A DNA stretch of 64,000 nt from Streptomyces sp. D2-8 (GTDB lineage: Bacteria; Actinomycetota; Actinomycetes; Streptomycetales; Streptomycetaceae). Below are positions 43,730-52,042 of the stretch, piece after piece (within the stretch, counting starts at the first letter, position 1; each line of letters starts with the position of its first letter). A program made the position numbers and the translations under genes. The stretch is from contig NZ_JAAHBP010000002.1 of NCBI RefSeq assembly GCF_023184515.1, positions 62,001 through 126,000 on the forward strand, written 5' to 3'. The notes under the pieces are model-generated. The model was given only the letters and a program-made list of their open reading frames with translations, had not been told where the DNA came from and made no database searches.

Positions 43730-43951
43730 TCAGGCCACGATCAGATAGATCCCGTACCCCACAGCAGCCGCACACGCCGCGAAACACGCGTACGCTCCCG
43801 TGACCGCGAGCCCCGCGGACCCGCCCTCCGCCACCGCCCGCTCGCGGCGCGACAGGCCGGTGATGCCGAGGGTGAACAGGCCGACGAGGGCCACGGTGAC
43901 CACGAGACTGACGCCGAAGACGGAGCCGAGGGCCGCCCAGTCGATCTTCAT
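43730..43951 (-). CDS. Small two-helix membrane protein following pitH2
   Basis: 73 residues with two hydrophobic segments (SVFGVSLVVTVALVGLFTLG and AVTGAYACFAACAAAVGYGI, approximately 8-30 and 48-70) and a basic loop RRERAV. It starts 33 bases after the phosphate transporter and ends at a terminator, so the two form one transcript. Function unknown; probably an accessory of the transporter. Equivalent to SCO1846 (recalled). Confidence 0.8.
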   Translation of the reverse strand: MKIDWAALGSVFGVSLVVTVALVGLFTLGITGLSRRERAVAEGGSAGLAVTGAYACFAACAAAVGYGIYLIVA

Positions 43952-43984
43952 ATCGGAGACTCTTCCTTGTAACCGGTGGGCGGG

Positions 43985-45238
43985 TCAGACCGTGGTGGTC
44001 GTGGTCGGTGTGCGTTCGGCGGTGGCCTGCGACGGGAACGCCGAGACCGGACCCTCCGACGCCGTGGCCGTACCACCCGCCGGGGGCGGCGTCACCGCGG
44101 CCATCGCCGTGGTCACCACACCGGCGGGCTCCGCCTCGTCGGTGTCGTTGACGTTGGTGTGGTCGACGACCTCACGCCGGGACAGCTTCCAGATCACCGC
44201 GCTGGAGGCGACGAGGAAGACGGCCACCACCGCGGTGCCCCAGTCGCCGAAGCCGGTGACGTACTCGGCGAGCGCGCCCACCAGCGCGGCCGCCGGCAGC
44301 GTCAGACCCCAGGCGACGAACATCCGCGTCGCGGTCGACCAGCGGACGACACCGCCCTTGCGGCCGAGCCCCGCGCCCATCACCGCGCCGGACACGGAGT
44401 GGGTGGTGGACAGGGAGAAACCGATGTGGGAGGAGGCCAGGATGACCGTGGCCGCGCTGGTCTGGGCGGCGAAGCCCTGCTGCGGCTGGAGGTCGGTCAG
44501 GCCCTTGCCCATGGTGCGGATGATGCGCCAGCCACCCAGGTACGTGCCGAGCGCGATGGCGAGACCCGCCGAGAGGATGACCCACATGGGCGGGTCGGAG
44601 TCGGGGGCGACGGCGCCGCCGGCGACCAGGGCGAGGGTGATGACACCCATCGTCTTCTGCGCGTCGTTGGTGCCGTGCGCCAGGGAGACCAGGCCCGCGG
44701 AGGCGATCTGGCCGGCCCGGTAGCCCTTCTTGGACGCCTCGCCGTCGGCCTTCCTGCCGAGGGAGTACGTCAGCCGCGTGGCGAGCAGCGCCGCGATGCC
44801 CGCGACCAGCGGGGCGGCGATCGCCGGGATCAGCACCTTGGTGACCAGCACGTCACCGTGCACCGCGCCGACGCCCGCCGAGGCGATCGCGGCACCGATG
44901 AGACCGCCCATGAGGGCGTGGGAGGAGCTGGACGGCAGGCCGACCAGCCAGGTCAGCAGGTTCCAGAGGATCGCGCCGACCAAGGCGGCGAAGATGACCT
45001 CGGGACGGATGCCGGCCTCGTCGACGAGGCCTTTGGAGATCGTGTTGGCGACTTCGACGGACAGGAAGGCGCCGACCAGGTTGAGGACAGCGGACATGGC
45101 CACCGCAGCCTTGGGCTTCATGGCGCCCGTGGAAATGGTCGTGGCCATCGCGTTCGCGGTGTCGTGGAAACCGTTCGTGAAATCGAACGCGAGAGCGGTT
45201 ACCACCACAATCGCGAGGATCAGCGAGAAGCTTTCCAT
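43985..45238 (-). CDS. pitH2: Low-affinity inorganic phosphate transporter PitH2
   Basis: 417 residues, PiT family with about ten membrane segments. Signature repeats: FDFTNGFHDTANAMATTISTG at 19-39 (split across the helix), GAILWNLLTWLVGLPSSSSHAL, and the second half VSLAHGTNDAQKTMGVITLAL and STTHSVSGAVMGAGLG. It imports phosphate with protons, probably as a metal-phosphate complex. A PHO-box-like direct repeat lies about 55 bases upstream of the ATG. Matches pitH2 (SCO1845) of S. coelicolor by context (recalled). Confidence 0.93.
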   Translation of the reverse strand: MESFSLILAIVVVTALAFDFTNGFHDTANAMATTISTGAMKPKAAVAMSAVLNLVGAFLSVEVANTISKGLVDEAGIRPEVIFAALVGAILWNLLTWLVGLPSSSSHALMGGLIGAAIASAGVGAVHGDVLVTKVLIPAIAAPLVAGIAALLATRLTYSLGRKADGEASKKGYRAGQIASAGLVSLAHGTNDAQKTMGVITLALVAGGAVAPDSDPPMWVILSAGLAIALGTYLGGWRIIRTMGKGLTDLQPQQGFAAQTSAATVILASSHIGFSLSTTHSVSGAVMGAGLGRKGGVVRWSTATRMFVAWGLTLPAAALVGALAEYVTGFGDWGTAVVAVFLVASSAVIWKLSRREVVDHTNVNDTDEAEPAGVVTTAMAAVTPPPAGGTATASEGPVSAFPSQATAERTPTTTTTV

Positions 45239-45289
45239 TTACCCAGGCAATCGTTCGAGGTCATTGGCCAGACGAACGTAGGCAATCTG

Positions 45290-45307
45290 AGTGAACGGAA
45301 GATGAAC
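45290..45307 (-). promoter_or_regulatory. PHO box (PhoP direct repeats) upstream of pitH2
   Basis: On the minus strand GTTCATC-TTCC-GTTCACT-CAGA gives two 11-bp direct repeat units, the layout bound by Streptomyces PhoP (consensus GTTCACC every 11 bp). A further GTTCGTC occurs 19 bases on. Position fits a PhoP-controlled promoter for the transporter. Confidence 0.7.
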
Positions 45308-45387
45308 TGGGAGGGGCGTAGGGGTGACTGCAACGGGGGGCCGCCGTTCCGCCCCGGAACGGCGGCCCGGAGCCCCGGCGACCAGGC

Positions 45388-45660
45388 GCCTCGCGCGAAC
45401 CGGTTCAGTCGATCGAGGGACCCGTTGAAGAGATTCTGGTCACCCGGCAGGGTCCCGCCGCCGTTGCGTACGAAGTGCGCCGCCTGCGTCCGGCCCGAGG
45501 ACCGGTTCGGCAGCGCGAAGTGGTAGGCGCCGCGCACCAGGCCCGCCGTACTGGCGGCGTCCGCGGCGGCACTCGCCCTGGGCGGGACCCGTACTCGCCG
45601 AGGTGTAAATCCTCCAGTGCGTACTGGTAGATCGTTGAATGCCCGAAGATCTCCGGCCAA
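45388..45660 (-). pseudogene. Decayed GH25 lysozyme fragment
   Basis: Reading leftward from about 45576 the segment encodes ASAAADAASTAGLVRGAYHF then ALPNRSSGRTQAAHFVRNGGG, a classic mid-domain block of GH25 lysozymes (cellosyl type). It then runs straight into TLPGDQNLFNGSLDRLNRFARG, which looks like the C-terminal end of such proteins. The intervening catalytic part, about 100 residues, is missing, and upstream residues fit only in other frames. No start codon context or signal peptide. This is a deleted and frameshifted remnant, not a working gene. Confidence 0.75.
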
Positions 45661-45773
45661 GAGGGGGCCGTCGCACCTTTTGCGCCGAAAGGCGCCCTTA
45701 CGGGCCGTCGGCTTCCGGCCTAAAGTGCCCCCGCGTGGCGGCGCGTTGAGCCCCTCCCTGGCAGGATCGCGGC

Positions 45774-46505
45774 ATGGCTGAGCAGCGAGGCGACGAGCGG
45801 GGCACGGGGGACGCGCGGGAGGGCGAACCGGGTGCGGGGGAGCCGCGGCGCAGGAGCGCCCGCCCCGAGGAGGCGCGCGCCTGGGAGGACCTCGTCGCCA
45901 CGGCCCGCCGGACGGTCGAGGACGGACTCGTCGTCGGCACGTCCGGCAACGTCTCGGTGCGCGTCGGGGAGACCGTCCTGGTCACACCGTCGGGCGTCCC
46001 CTACGACCGGCTCGCGCCGGACGACGTGACCGGCGTCGGCCTCGACGGCCGGCAGGTCCTCGGCACCCTCGTCCCGACCAGCGAGCTGCCCATGCACCTC
46101 GCGGTCTACCGCACGACCGGCGCCCTGGCCGTCGTCCACACCCACGCCGTGCACGCCACGGCCGTCTCGACGCTCGTGAGCGAACTCCCGCTGGTCCACT
46201 ACATGGCCGCCGCGCTCGGCGGCCCCGTCCGGGTCGCCCCGTATGCCACGTACGGCACCGACGAGTTGGCCGAGAACATGCTCCGCGCCCTCGCCGGCCG
46301 CGCCGGCTGCCTCCTCCAGAACCACGGCACCCTCACCTACGGCACCACCCTCGCCCAGGCCTACGACCGCACCGCCCAGCTGGAGTGGATGTGCCGCCTG
46401 TGGCTGACCGCCGCCTCGGTGCCCGGCCTGACCCCGAGCCTGCTGTCCCGGGAGCAGCTGACCGAGGTGGAGGAGCGCCTGCGCGGCTACGGCCAGCGGG
46501 GCTGA
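45774..46505 (+). CDS. Class II aldolase/adducin family protein (fuculose-phosphate aldolase-like)
   Basis: 243 residues from an ATG with CAGGA upstream. After a 35-residue charged, disordered start: TSGNVSVRVGETVLVTPSGV (phosphate site), LPMHLAVYRTTGALAVVHTHAVHA with the zinc His pair, and LLQNHGTLTYGTTLAQAY with the third zinc His. Such enzymes cleave sugar 1-phosphates to dihydroxyacetone phosphate and an aldehyde, or act on methylthioribulose phosphate. Substrate unknown. It lies 82 bases before the alpha/beta hydrolase gene, same strand. Confidence 0.88.
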   Translation: MAEQRGDERGTGDAREGEPGAGEPRRRSARPEEARAWEDLVATARRTVEDGLVVGTSGNVSVRVGETVLVTPSGVPYDRLAPDDVTGVGLDGRQVLGTLVPTSELPMHLAVYRTTGALAVVHTHAVHATAVSTLVSELPLVHYMAAALGGPVRVAPYATYGTDELAENMLRALAGRAGCLLQNHGTLTYGTTLAQAYDRTAQLEWMCRLWLTAASVPGLTPSLLSREQLTEVEERLRGYGQRG

Positions 46506-46587
46506 GCCGGCCCCGCGGCCGCCGCGGACGTCACCCCGCCGCTCCCTTCCACTGGTCGCCCGCGGAATCCGCCAGGACACTGGAACG

Positions 46588-47715
46588 GTGCGCACTGTCA
46601 AAGCGACGGCCGCTGCCGTCACCGCCGTGATCGGGGCCGGTGCCGCCGCGGTGGCCGCCGGCCGGCTCGCCAGCGACGCCGCGCTCAAGGCGCCCCCCGG
46701 CAGGCCCCTGCCCACCGAACCCCGGCTCACCGTGCACGGCACCGCCGGCGGGCAGGTCAGCCTCACCCGGGACCTCGCCGCCCTGCGCCCCGGCCGCTAC
46801 GGCCTCTCCGGCAACGGCTCCCACGCGGTCGTCGGGCCCGTCCTGACCGGCGCCACACACCCCGCCGACACCGTCGTGCGCCGCCTGGAGAGCATCACGC
46901 ACGGCACGCTGAAGTCCGGTGACAAGGTCTGGCTCACGCCGAACGTGTACGTCGGCAACCCCGGCGCCGCCCTCGGACTCGAACACGCCGACGTCGACGT
47001 CCCCGGCGAACTCGGCTCCCTGCCCGCGTGGTTCGTGCCGGGCAGTCGGGACACCTGGGTGATCGCCGTGCACGGCCTGGGCGCCACTCGGGAACTCGCC
47101 ATGAACATCATGCCGTTCCTGCACCGCAGCCACTTCCCGGTGCTCGCCCTCGCCTACCGCGGCGACCTGGGCGCACCCCGCCCGTCCGACGGCCTGAACC
47201 ACCTGGGCGAGACCGAGTGGCGCGACCTCGACGCGGCCATCCGCTACGCCGTGCGCTACGGAGCCCGCCAAGTCGTCCTGCACGGCTGGTCCACCGGCGC
47301 CACCATGGCCCTGCGCGCCGCCGCCCGCTCGGGGCTGCGCGACCGCGTCTCCGGGATCGTCCTGGACTCCCCGGTGCTCAGCTGGGAGACCACCCTGCGC
47401 GCCCTCGCCTCGGCCCGCCGCACCCCGGCCGCGCTGCTGCCCCTCGCGGTCCGCGCCGCCCAGGGCCGCACCGGCCTGACCGCGGACCGCCTCGCGGGCA
47501 CGGCCCCGTCCGACGGGCCGCGCGTGCCGACGCTCGTCTTCCACGGACCGGACGACGCCGTCGCCCCCTGGCAGCTCTCGCGCCGGCTCGCCGACGCCCG
47601 CCCCGACATGGTCGCCCTGCGCACCGTCGTCAACGCCCCCCACGGAGCCATGTGGAACGCCGACCCGAAGGCCTACGAGGAGGCACTGCGGCGCTTCCTG
47701 ACGCCCCTTATGTGA
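46588..47715 (+). CDS. Alpha/beta hydrolase with N-terminal membrane or signal segment
   Basis: 375 residues from a GTG. The N-terminal segment VKATAAAVTAVIGAGAAAVA is hydrophobic, a signal anchor. The hydrolase fold has TWVIAVHGLGATRELAMN for the oxyanion region, the nucleophile elbow GWSTG in VVLHGWSTGATMALRAA, the acid in LVFHGPDDAVAPW and the His in VNAPHGAMWN. Actinobacterial members are lipases, esterases or proline iminopeptidase-like enzymes of unknown substrate. It may act in the envelope. Confidence 0.85.
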   Translation: MRTVKATAAAVTAVIGAGAAAVAAGRLASDAALKAPPGRPLPTEPRLTVHGTAGGQVSLTRDLAALRPGRYGLSGNGSHAVVGPVLTGATHPADTVVRRLESITHGTLKSGDKVWLTPNVYVGNPGAALGLEHADVDVPGELGSLPAWFVPGSRDTWVIAVHGLGATRELAMNIMPFLHRSHFPVLALAYRGDLGAPRPSDGLNHLGETEWRDLDAAIRYAVRYGARQVVLHGWSTGATMALRAAARSGLRDRVSGIVLDSPVLSWETTLRALASARRTPAALLPLAVRAAQGRTGLTADRLAGTAPSDGPRVPTLVFHGPDDAVAPWQLSRRLADARPDMVALRTVVNAPHGAMWNADPKAYEEALRRFLTPLM

Positions 47716-47972
47716 CCCCGTTCACACCCGCCCGCCGATGCGGCCTGCCGTGCCGGTCTTTCACACACCCCCCGTTCACGCCCCCTTCGCCCCGTCGCGA
47801 CCACGTCCCGTCCCGCACTCCGACGACCGGTCGCACGGATTCCGTTTAGCGTCGTACCACTGGCCTGTTCTTGGCCCTGGACCACTCCCGGGAACCGGTG
47901 CGTTGGCCATCCCCGTCGCCCGCCGTGACATTCCGTTTGGGTTTTCGGACCGTCAACCGGAAGACTGCACCC

Positions 47973-49373
47973 GTGACGTCCCGTATCCCGCGCGACTCCA
48001 GGCTTCGACTCGTCCGCCCGCGACCCCTGGCCGCCGCCCCCCAAGCGATGAACCAGCGGCGCTCGCGCCGCCCCGCACCGCGCCCTCCGGAGGGCACCCC
48101 GGCCCCGGCGGAGCTGGCCAGAATGGCACGCTCAGGTCTGGCCGCCGCGGCCCGCGTCGCCCGCTGGGCCGACGCCGCGCTCGGCCCCGGCCGGGACAGC
48201 GCCACCGACGACGGCAAGGCCACCCTCTCCGACGCCACCGCCGAACGGGCCGCCCGCGATCTGGGCCTGACCCCGGCTCAGGTCAGAGCCGACTGGGACA
48301 CCGCCCGCCTCGCCGGCCTCGTGGAGGTGCACGGCGACAGCGCCCGCCCCGGCTGGCGGCTGCGCGCCTGGGACCGCGACGACAGCGCCGTGCTGCGCGG
48401 CTGGGTCGCGCTCTTCGACGCCTGGTCGCTCGCCCATCCGGAGCCCGCGGGCCAGGAGCCCGCCGCCGTCGCCGAGGTCGTCTCCGCCATGCCGCAGGCG
48501 CTCTCCTTCCTCCAGCTGTCCGCCGGGCCCGTCCCCGTGGAGCAGCTCCTCGACCTCCTGGAGCAGCGCGTCACCGAGCTGCGCACCGCCCGCTGCGAGA
48601 TCCCCTACGGCCCCCGGCCCGAGCCGACGGCCGAACCGGAGCCCACCGACGCCCCGCTCGCCCCCCTGCTCGACTGGGCCCTGCGCGCCCTCGCCTCCGT
48701 CGGCGCCCTCACCTACGGCGACGGCCAGGCCACCCTCACCCCGCTCGGCAGCTGGGCCGTCTGGGTCAAGCTGGAGCAGATCTGCGTCGCCGCGCAGAGC
48801 CCCGCCGGGAACATCGAGCAGGCCGCCGACGACATGCTCCGCGGCTGCGCCCAGCTGCGCCCCAACGCGGCCCGCGCCGAGTACCGCGCCTGGCTCGCCG
48901 CCCGCCCCGTCGGCAGCGCTGTCACCGAGCTCCTGGGCGCCGCCCGCGGTGAGGACGCCCTGCTGCGCGGCCTCGCCTTCGAGGCGCTGCGCGTGGTCGG
49001 CGCCCCCGCCGAGCCGGACGTCCGCGGCGTACTGGAGGAGCCCACGCTCAGGCCCTACGCGCTGCTGTGGCTGGCCGAGCACGACGGGGCCGACCCCGAG
49101 GACGCCCACGAGGTCCTCACCCGCGAGGAGGCGACCTGGCTGTGGGTGGACACCGCCGCCGCCGTCGCCGACCACGGTGAGGCGCCGCTGCTCGTCCGCC
49201 ACCTGGAGTCCGCGGTTCAGCCGACCGTCCCGATGCTCCTGGACGAGGTACGCGCCGTGGGGCACCCGCGCACCGTGCAGGTCCTGGTCGCCCTCGCCGC
49301 CGCACACCCCGACCCGGCCCTGGCCAAGGCGGTGCGCCGGGCCGCCTTCCAGGTGCACACCGGCGGCAGCTAG
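47973..49373 (+). CDS. Conserved protein of unknown function with helical repeats
   Basis: 466 residues from the GTG at 47973 (GGAAGA seven bases upstream). An ATG at 48048 is a shorter alternative, and an ATG at 47871 lacks a ribosome site. N-terminus basic and Pro-rich. An alpha-helical region like a winged helix is visible at ERAARDLGLTPAQVRADWDTARLAGLVEV. The C-terminal 200 residues look like HEAT-type helical pairs (LLGAARGEDALLRGLAFEAL, VRHLESAVQPTVPMLLDEV). No catalytic motif seen. Not recognised as a named family. Confidence 0.7.
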   Translation: MTSRIPRDSRLRLVRPRPLAAAPQAMNQRRSRRPAPRPPEGTPAPAELARMARSGLAAAARVARWADAALGPGRDSATDDGKATLSDATAERAARDLGLTPAQVRADWDTARLAGLVEVHGDSARPGWRLRAWDRDDSAVLRGWVALFDAWSLAHPEPAGQEPAAVAEVVSAMPQALSFLQLSAGPVPVEQLLDLLEQRVTELRTARCEIPYGPRPEPTAEPEPTDAPLAPLLDWALRALASVGALTYGDGQATLTPLGSWAVWVKLEQICVAAQSPAGNIEQAADDMLRGCAQLRPNAARAEYRAWLAARPVGSAVTELLGAARGEDALLRGLAFEALRVVGAPAEPDVRGVLEEPTLRPYALLWLAEHDGADPEDAHEVLTREEATWLWVDTAAAVADHGEAPLLVRHLESAVQPTVPMLLDEVRAVGHPRTVQVLVALAAAHPDPALAKAVRRAAFQVHTGGS

Positions 49374-49388
49374 CCCCCGCGGTCCGCT

Positions 49389-49404
49389 CCGGGGCCCGCC
49401 CCGG
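49389..49404. terminator. Short GC hairpin between convergent genes
   Basis: CCGGGG and CCCCGG separated by four bases, between the unknown gene and the VOC gene; weak but correctly placed. Confidence 0.4.
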
Positions 49405-49422
49405 GGGCCGCCATGGAGGGCG

Positions 49423-49836
49423 TCAGCCCGCTATCTCGGGCGCGTACGTCCCGAAGCTCCACACATTGCCCTCGAGGTCCCGGGCCATGTAGTCCCGCGA
49501 GCCGTAGTCCTGGTCCGTCGGGGGCATCAGCACCTCCACGCCGTGGTCCACGGCGCGGCGGTGGTGCCCGTCCACGTCGTCCACCACCACGTACACCCCC
49601 GTGGTGCCCGCGTCCTTCATGGCCGCGTCGAACACACCGCCGCGCCCCTTGGAGCCGACCATCACCGCGCCGTTGCCCTGTGTCAGCTCGGCGTGCATCA
49701 CCGAGCCGTCCTCGCCCTCGTACACCGACAGCTCCGTGAAACCGAAGGCCTCCGTGAGCTGCCGGATCGCCGCCTTCGCGTCCGCGTACAGCAGCGTGGG
49801 GTAGATGCTCGGCCGCCCGCCGGACGTGCCTGCCAT
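49423..49836 (-). CDS. VOC (glyoxalase/bleomycin resistance-like) family protein
   Basis: 137 residues from the ATG at 49836, with GAGGAAG 6-12 bases upstream. One beta-alpha-beta-beta-beta unit pair: YPTLLYADAKAAIRQLTEAFG, VMHAELTQGNGAVMVGSKG, and GVYVVVDDVDGHHRRAVDHG with YMARDLEGNVWSFGTY at the end. The metal-ligand pattern (H, E) of glyoxalases is partly present (MHAEL). Likely a YdfO or PhnB-like detoxifying or binding protein; substrate unknown. Confidence 0.87.
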   Translation of the reverse strand: MAGTSGGRPSIYPTLLYADAKAAIRQLTEAFGFTELSVYEGEDGSVMHAELTQGNGAVMVGSKGRGGVFDAAMKDAGTTGVYVVVDDVDGHHRRAVDHGVEVLMPPTDQDYGSRDYMARDLEGNVWSFGTYAPEIAG

Positions 49837-49922
49837 GGCGATCACTTCCTCGTGTCCTGCTGTATGTCCCACCGCCGGGAGGAGCCGGATTCCGGCCCGC
49901 TGTTCAGTCTTTCACCGGCCAC

Positions 49923-49964
49923 TGACAACGGCCCTCCGTCCGGTGACAACGGCCCTCCGCCCGG
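49923..49964. repeat. 21-bp tandem direct repeat between VOC and ABC-F genes
   Basis: Two adjacent copies of TGACAACGGCCCTCCGyCCGG (one T/C difference) and a partial third copy (CGACGATG). They lie about 90 bases upstream of the first leader peptide base and about as far from the VOC start. Could be a direct-repeat operator. Confidence 0.5.
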
Positions 49965-50026
49965 CGACGATGATCGAACACCCGCACGCAGAAAAAGTGG
50001 TTGCACGTCCCCGTTAGACTGTCCCC

Positions 50027-50050
50027 ATGGCCATTCTCCTCGCGCATTAG
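50027..50050 (+). CDS. Seven-codon leader peptide MAILLAH upstream of the ABC-F gene
   Basis: ATG GCC ATT CTC CTC GCG CAT TAG. A good -10 (TAGACT at 50015-50020) ends six bases before the ATG, so the transcript probably starts at or next to the A of ATG and the leader would be leaderless. The next gene, an ABC-F protein, begins 58 bases after the TAG. Short leader peptides before ABC-F resistance genes are known sensors of ribosome stalling (for example msrD and vmlR). The peptide itself is seen here directly; its translation is inferred. Confidence 0.6.
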   Translation: MAILLAH

Positions 50051-50083
50051 ACGGCGGGAACGTCCTCAGCCGTCCATCCCGCC
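50050..50083 (+). promoter_or_regulatory. Two mutually exclusive hairpins after the leader peptide, candidate attenuator
   Basis: Stem 1 pairs GACGGC (50050-50055, beginning on the last base of the leader stop) with GCCGTC (50069-50074). Stem 2 pairs GGCGGGA (50053-50059) with TCCCGCC (50077-50083). They share bases 50053-50055, so only one can form. A ribosome held at the leader stop would block stem 1 and favour stem 2. Confidence 0.5.
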
Positions 50084-50108
50084 CCCGTATCCGCCCTGGA
50101 GTCTGTCC

Positions 50109-51707
50109 GTGATCTCCGCCTCCGGTATCGAGCTGCGCGCCGGTGCCCGCGTCCTCATCGAAAACGCCTCGTTCCGTATCGCCAAGGGTGACCGCATCGG
50201 CCTGGTCGGCCGCAACGGCGCGGGGAAGACCACCCTCACCAAATGCCTGGCGGGCGAGGGCATGCCGGCCGGCGGCGCCATCACCCGCTCCGGCGAGGTC
50301 GGCTACCTCCCGCAGGACCCCCGCACCGGCGACCTCGGCATCCTCGCCCGGGACCGCATCCTGTCCGCGCGCGGTCTGGACGTACTGATCCGCAAGATGC
50401 GCGACAACGAACAGCGCATCGCCACCGGCCAGGGCTCCACCCGCGAGAAGGCCCTCAAGCAGTACGAGCGCCAGGAGACGGAGTTCCTCACCAAGGGCGG
50501 ATACGCCGCCGAGGCCGAGGCCGCCACCATCGCCGCCGCGCTCAACCTGCCCGACCGGGTCCTCGGCCAGCCGCTGCACACCCTCTCCGGTGGTCAGCGC
50601 CGCCGCATCGAGCTCGCCCGCATCCTGTTCTCCGACGCGGACACCCTGCTGCTCGACGAGCCCACGAACCACCTCGACGCCGACTCGATCGTCTGGCTGC
50701 GCGACTACCTGAAGACCTACCGCGGCGGCTTCATCGTGATCTCCCACGACGTCGACCTGGTCGAGACGGTCGTCAACAAGGTGTTCTACCTGGACGCCAA
50801 CCGCGCCCAGATCGACATCTACAACATGGGCTGGAAGCTCTACCAGCAGCAGCGCGAGGCCGACGAGAAGCGCCGCAAGCGCGAGCGGCAGAACGCCGAG
50901 AAGAAGGCCTCCGCGCTGCATTCGCAGGCCGACAAGATGCGGGCCAAGGCCACCAAGACCGTCGCCGCGCAGAACATGGCCCGCCGGGCGGACAAGCTGC
51001 TGGCCGGCCTGGAGGCCGAGCGGAAGTCCGACAAGGTCGCCAAGCTGCGCTTCCCCGAGCCCTCCCCGTGCGGCAAGACCCCGCTCATGGCCGAGGGCCT
51101 GTCGAAGTCCTACGGCTCGCTGGAGATCTTCACCGACGTCGACCTGGCCATCGACAAGGGCTCGCGCGTCGTCATCCTCGGCCTCAACGGCGCCGGCAAG
51201 ACGACCCTGCTCCGTCTGCTCGGCGGGGCGGAGCAGCCCGACACCGGCAAGGTCATCGAGGGTCACGGCCTCAAGCTCGGCTACTACGCGCAGGAGCACG
51301 AGACCCTCGACCCGGAGCGCACGGTCCTGGAGAACATGCGCTCGGCCGCCCCCGACCTGGACCTGGTGGAGGTCCGCAAGACTCTCGGTTCGTTCCTGTT
51401 CTCCGGCGACGACGTCGACAAGCCCGCCGGGGTCCTCTCCGGCGGCGAGAAGACCCGCCTCGCCCTCGCCACCCTCGTGGTGTCCTCGGCGAACGTGCTG
51501 CTCCTCGACGAGCCGACCAACAACCTCGACCCCGCCAGCCGCGAGGAGATCCTCGGCGCGCTGCGCACCTACAAGGGCGCGGTCGTCCTCGTCACGCACG
51601 ACGAGGGCGCGGTCGAGGCGCTCCAGCCGGAGCGGATCATCCTGCTGCCCGACGGCGTCGAGGACCTGTGGGGCGCCGACTACGCGGATCTCGTCGCCCT
51701 CGCTTGA
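50109..51707 (+). CDS. ABC-F family ATPase, Rv1473-like ribosome-associated protein
   Basis: 532 residues from a GTG with GGAG seven bases upstream. Two ABC domains with no membrane segments. First: Walker A GLVGRNGAGKTT (31-42), signature TLSGGQRRRIELAR, Walker B LLLDEPTNHLD. Then a basic interdomain linker (KLYQQQREADEKRRKRERQN). Second: Walker A GLNGAGKTT near 358, signature LSGGEKTRLALA, LLLDEPTNNLD. This is an ABC-F factor that acts in the ribosomal E site, either relieving stalling or protecting from macrolide-type drugs. M. tuberculosis Rv1473 has the same N-terminal style and the same neighbours (recalled). Translation is probably controlled by the leader upstream. Confidence 0.92.
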   Translation: MISASGIELRAGARVLIENASFRIAKGDRIGLVGRNGAGKTTLTKCLAGEGMPAGGAITRSGEVGYLPQDPRTGDLGILARDRILSARGLDVLIRKMRDNEQRIATGQGSTREKALKQYERQETEFLTKGGYAAEAEAATIAAALNLPDRVLGQPLHTLSGGQRRRIELARILFSDADTLLLDEPTNHLDADSIVWLRDYLKTYRGGFIVISHDVDLVETVVNKVFYLDANRAQIDIYNMGWKLYQQQREADEKRRKRERQNAEKKASALHSQADKMRAKATKTVAAQNMARRADKLLAGLEAERKSDKVAKLRFPEPSPCGKTPLMAEGLSKSYGSLEIFTDVDLAIDKGSRVVILGLNGAGKTTLLRLLGGAEQPDTGKVIEGHGLKLGYYAQEHETLDPERTVLENMRSAAPDLDLVEVRKTLGSFLFSGDDVDKPAGVLSGGEKTRLALATLVVSSANVLLLDEPTNNLDPASREEILGALRTYKGAVVLVTHDEGAVEALQPERIILLPDGVEDLWGADYADLVALA

Positions 51708-52005
51708 TCGAATGCGTGATCAACGGCGTATGGATCATTCGGCCTAGCGGTGATCCATCATCTGTGTGAGATCTCCTCGTACCGAGGTGTGTCCTACATC
51801 GATTTCGCGGTCGAGCCCCCGATTCTTCCGGGCTCGGCCGCGCCGCCTTTCTGACCTGGCATTTTCCTCCACCATCCGTTCGGCCGTACGAAGGCCATCC
51901 TCCGGAATTTCACATTCCGCATGTGGGTGTCCGCTCCCGTCGTCACAACCTTGTCTCACGGACCTTGCCGAATGGGTGGCCATGAAGGCCCGGAGGGGTG
52001 ATCAT
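51708..52005 (+). promoter_or_regulatory. Upstream region of gbn with clustered GATC sites
   Basis: Less GC-rich than its surroundings. Five GATC tetramers fall within bases 51712-51773, and another is at 52000. GATCAT at 51733-51738 and at 52000-52005 match the GATCWT motif reported for Gbn. No gene was found in 51708-52042. Confidence 0.6.
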
Positions 52006-52042
52006 GAGGAGACCAGAGCGCACTTCCCATGAGGAGGCACGG

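Noticed and set aside
47716..47800. GTTCACA and GTTCACG as a second PHO box
   Set aside because: The two motifs are about 60 bases apart, not on the 11-bp period needed by PhoP.
49999..50020. TTGCAC and TAGACT as a standard -35/-10 pair
   Set aside because: The spacer is only eight bases. TAGACT may still be the -10, but with a different or extended upstream element.
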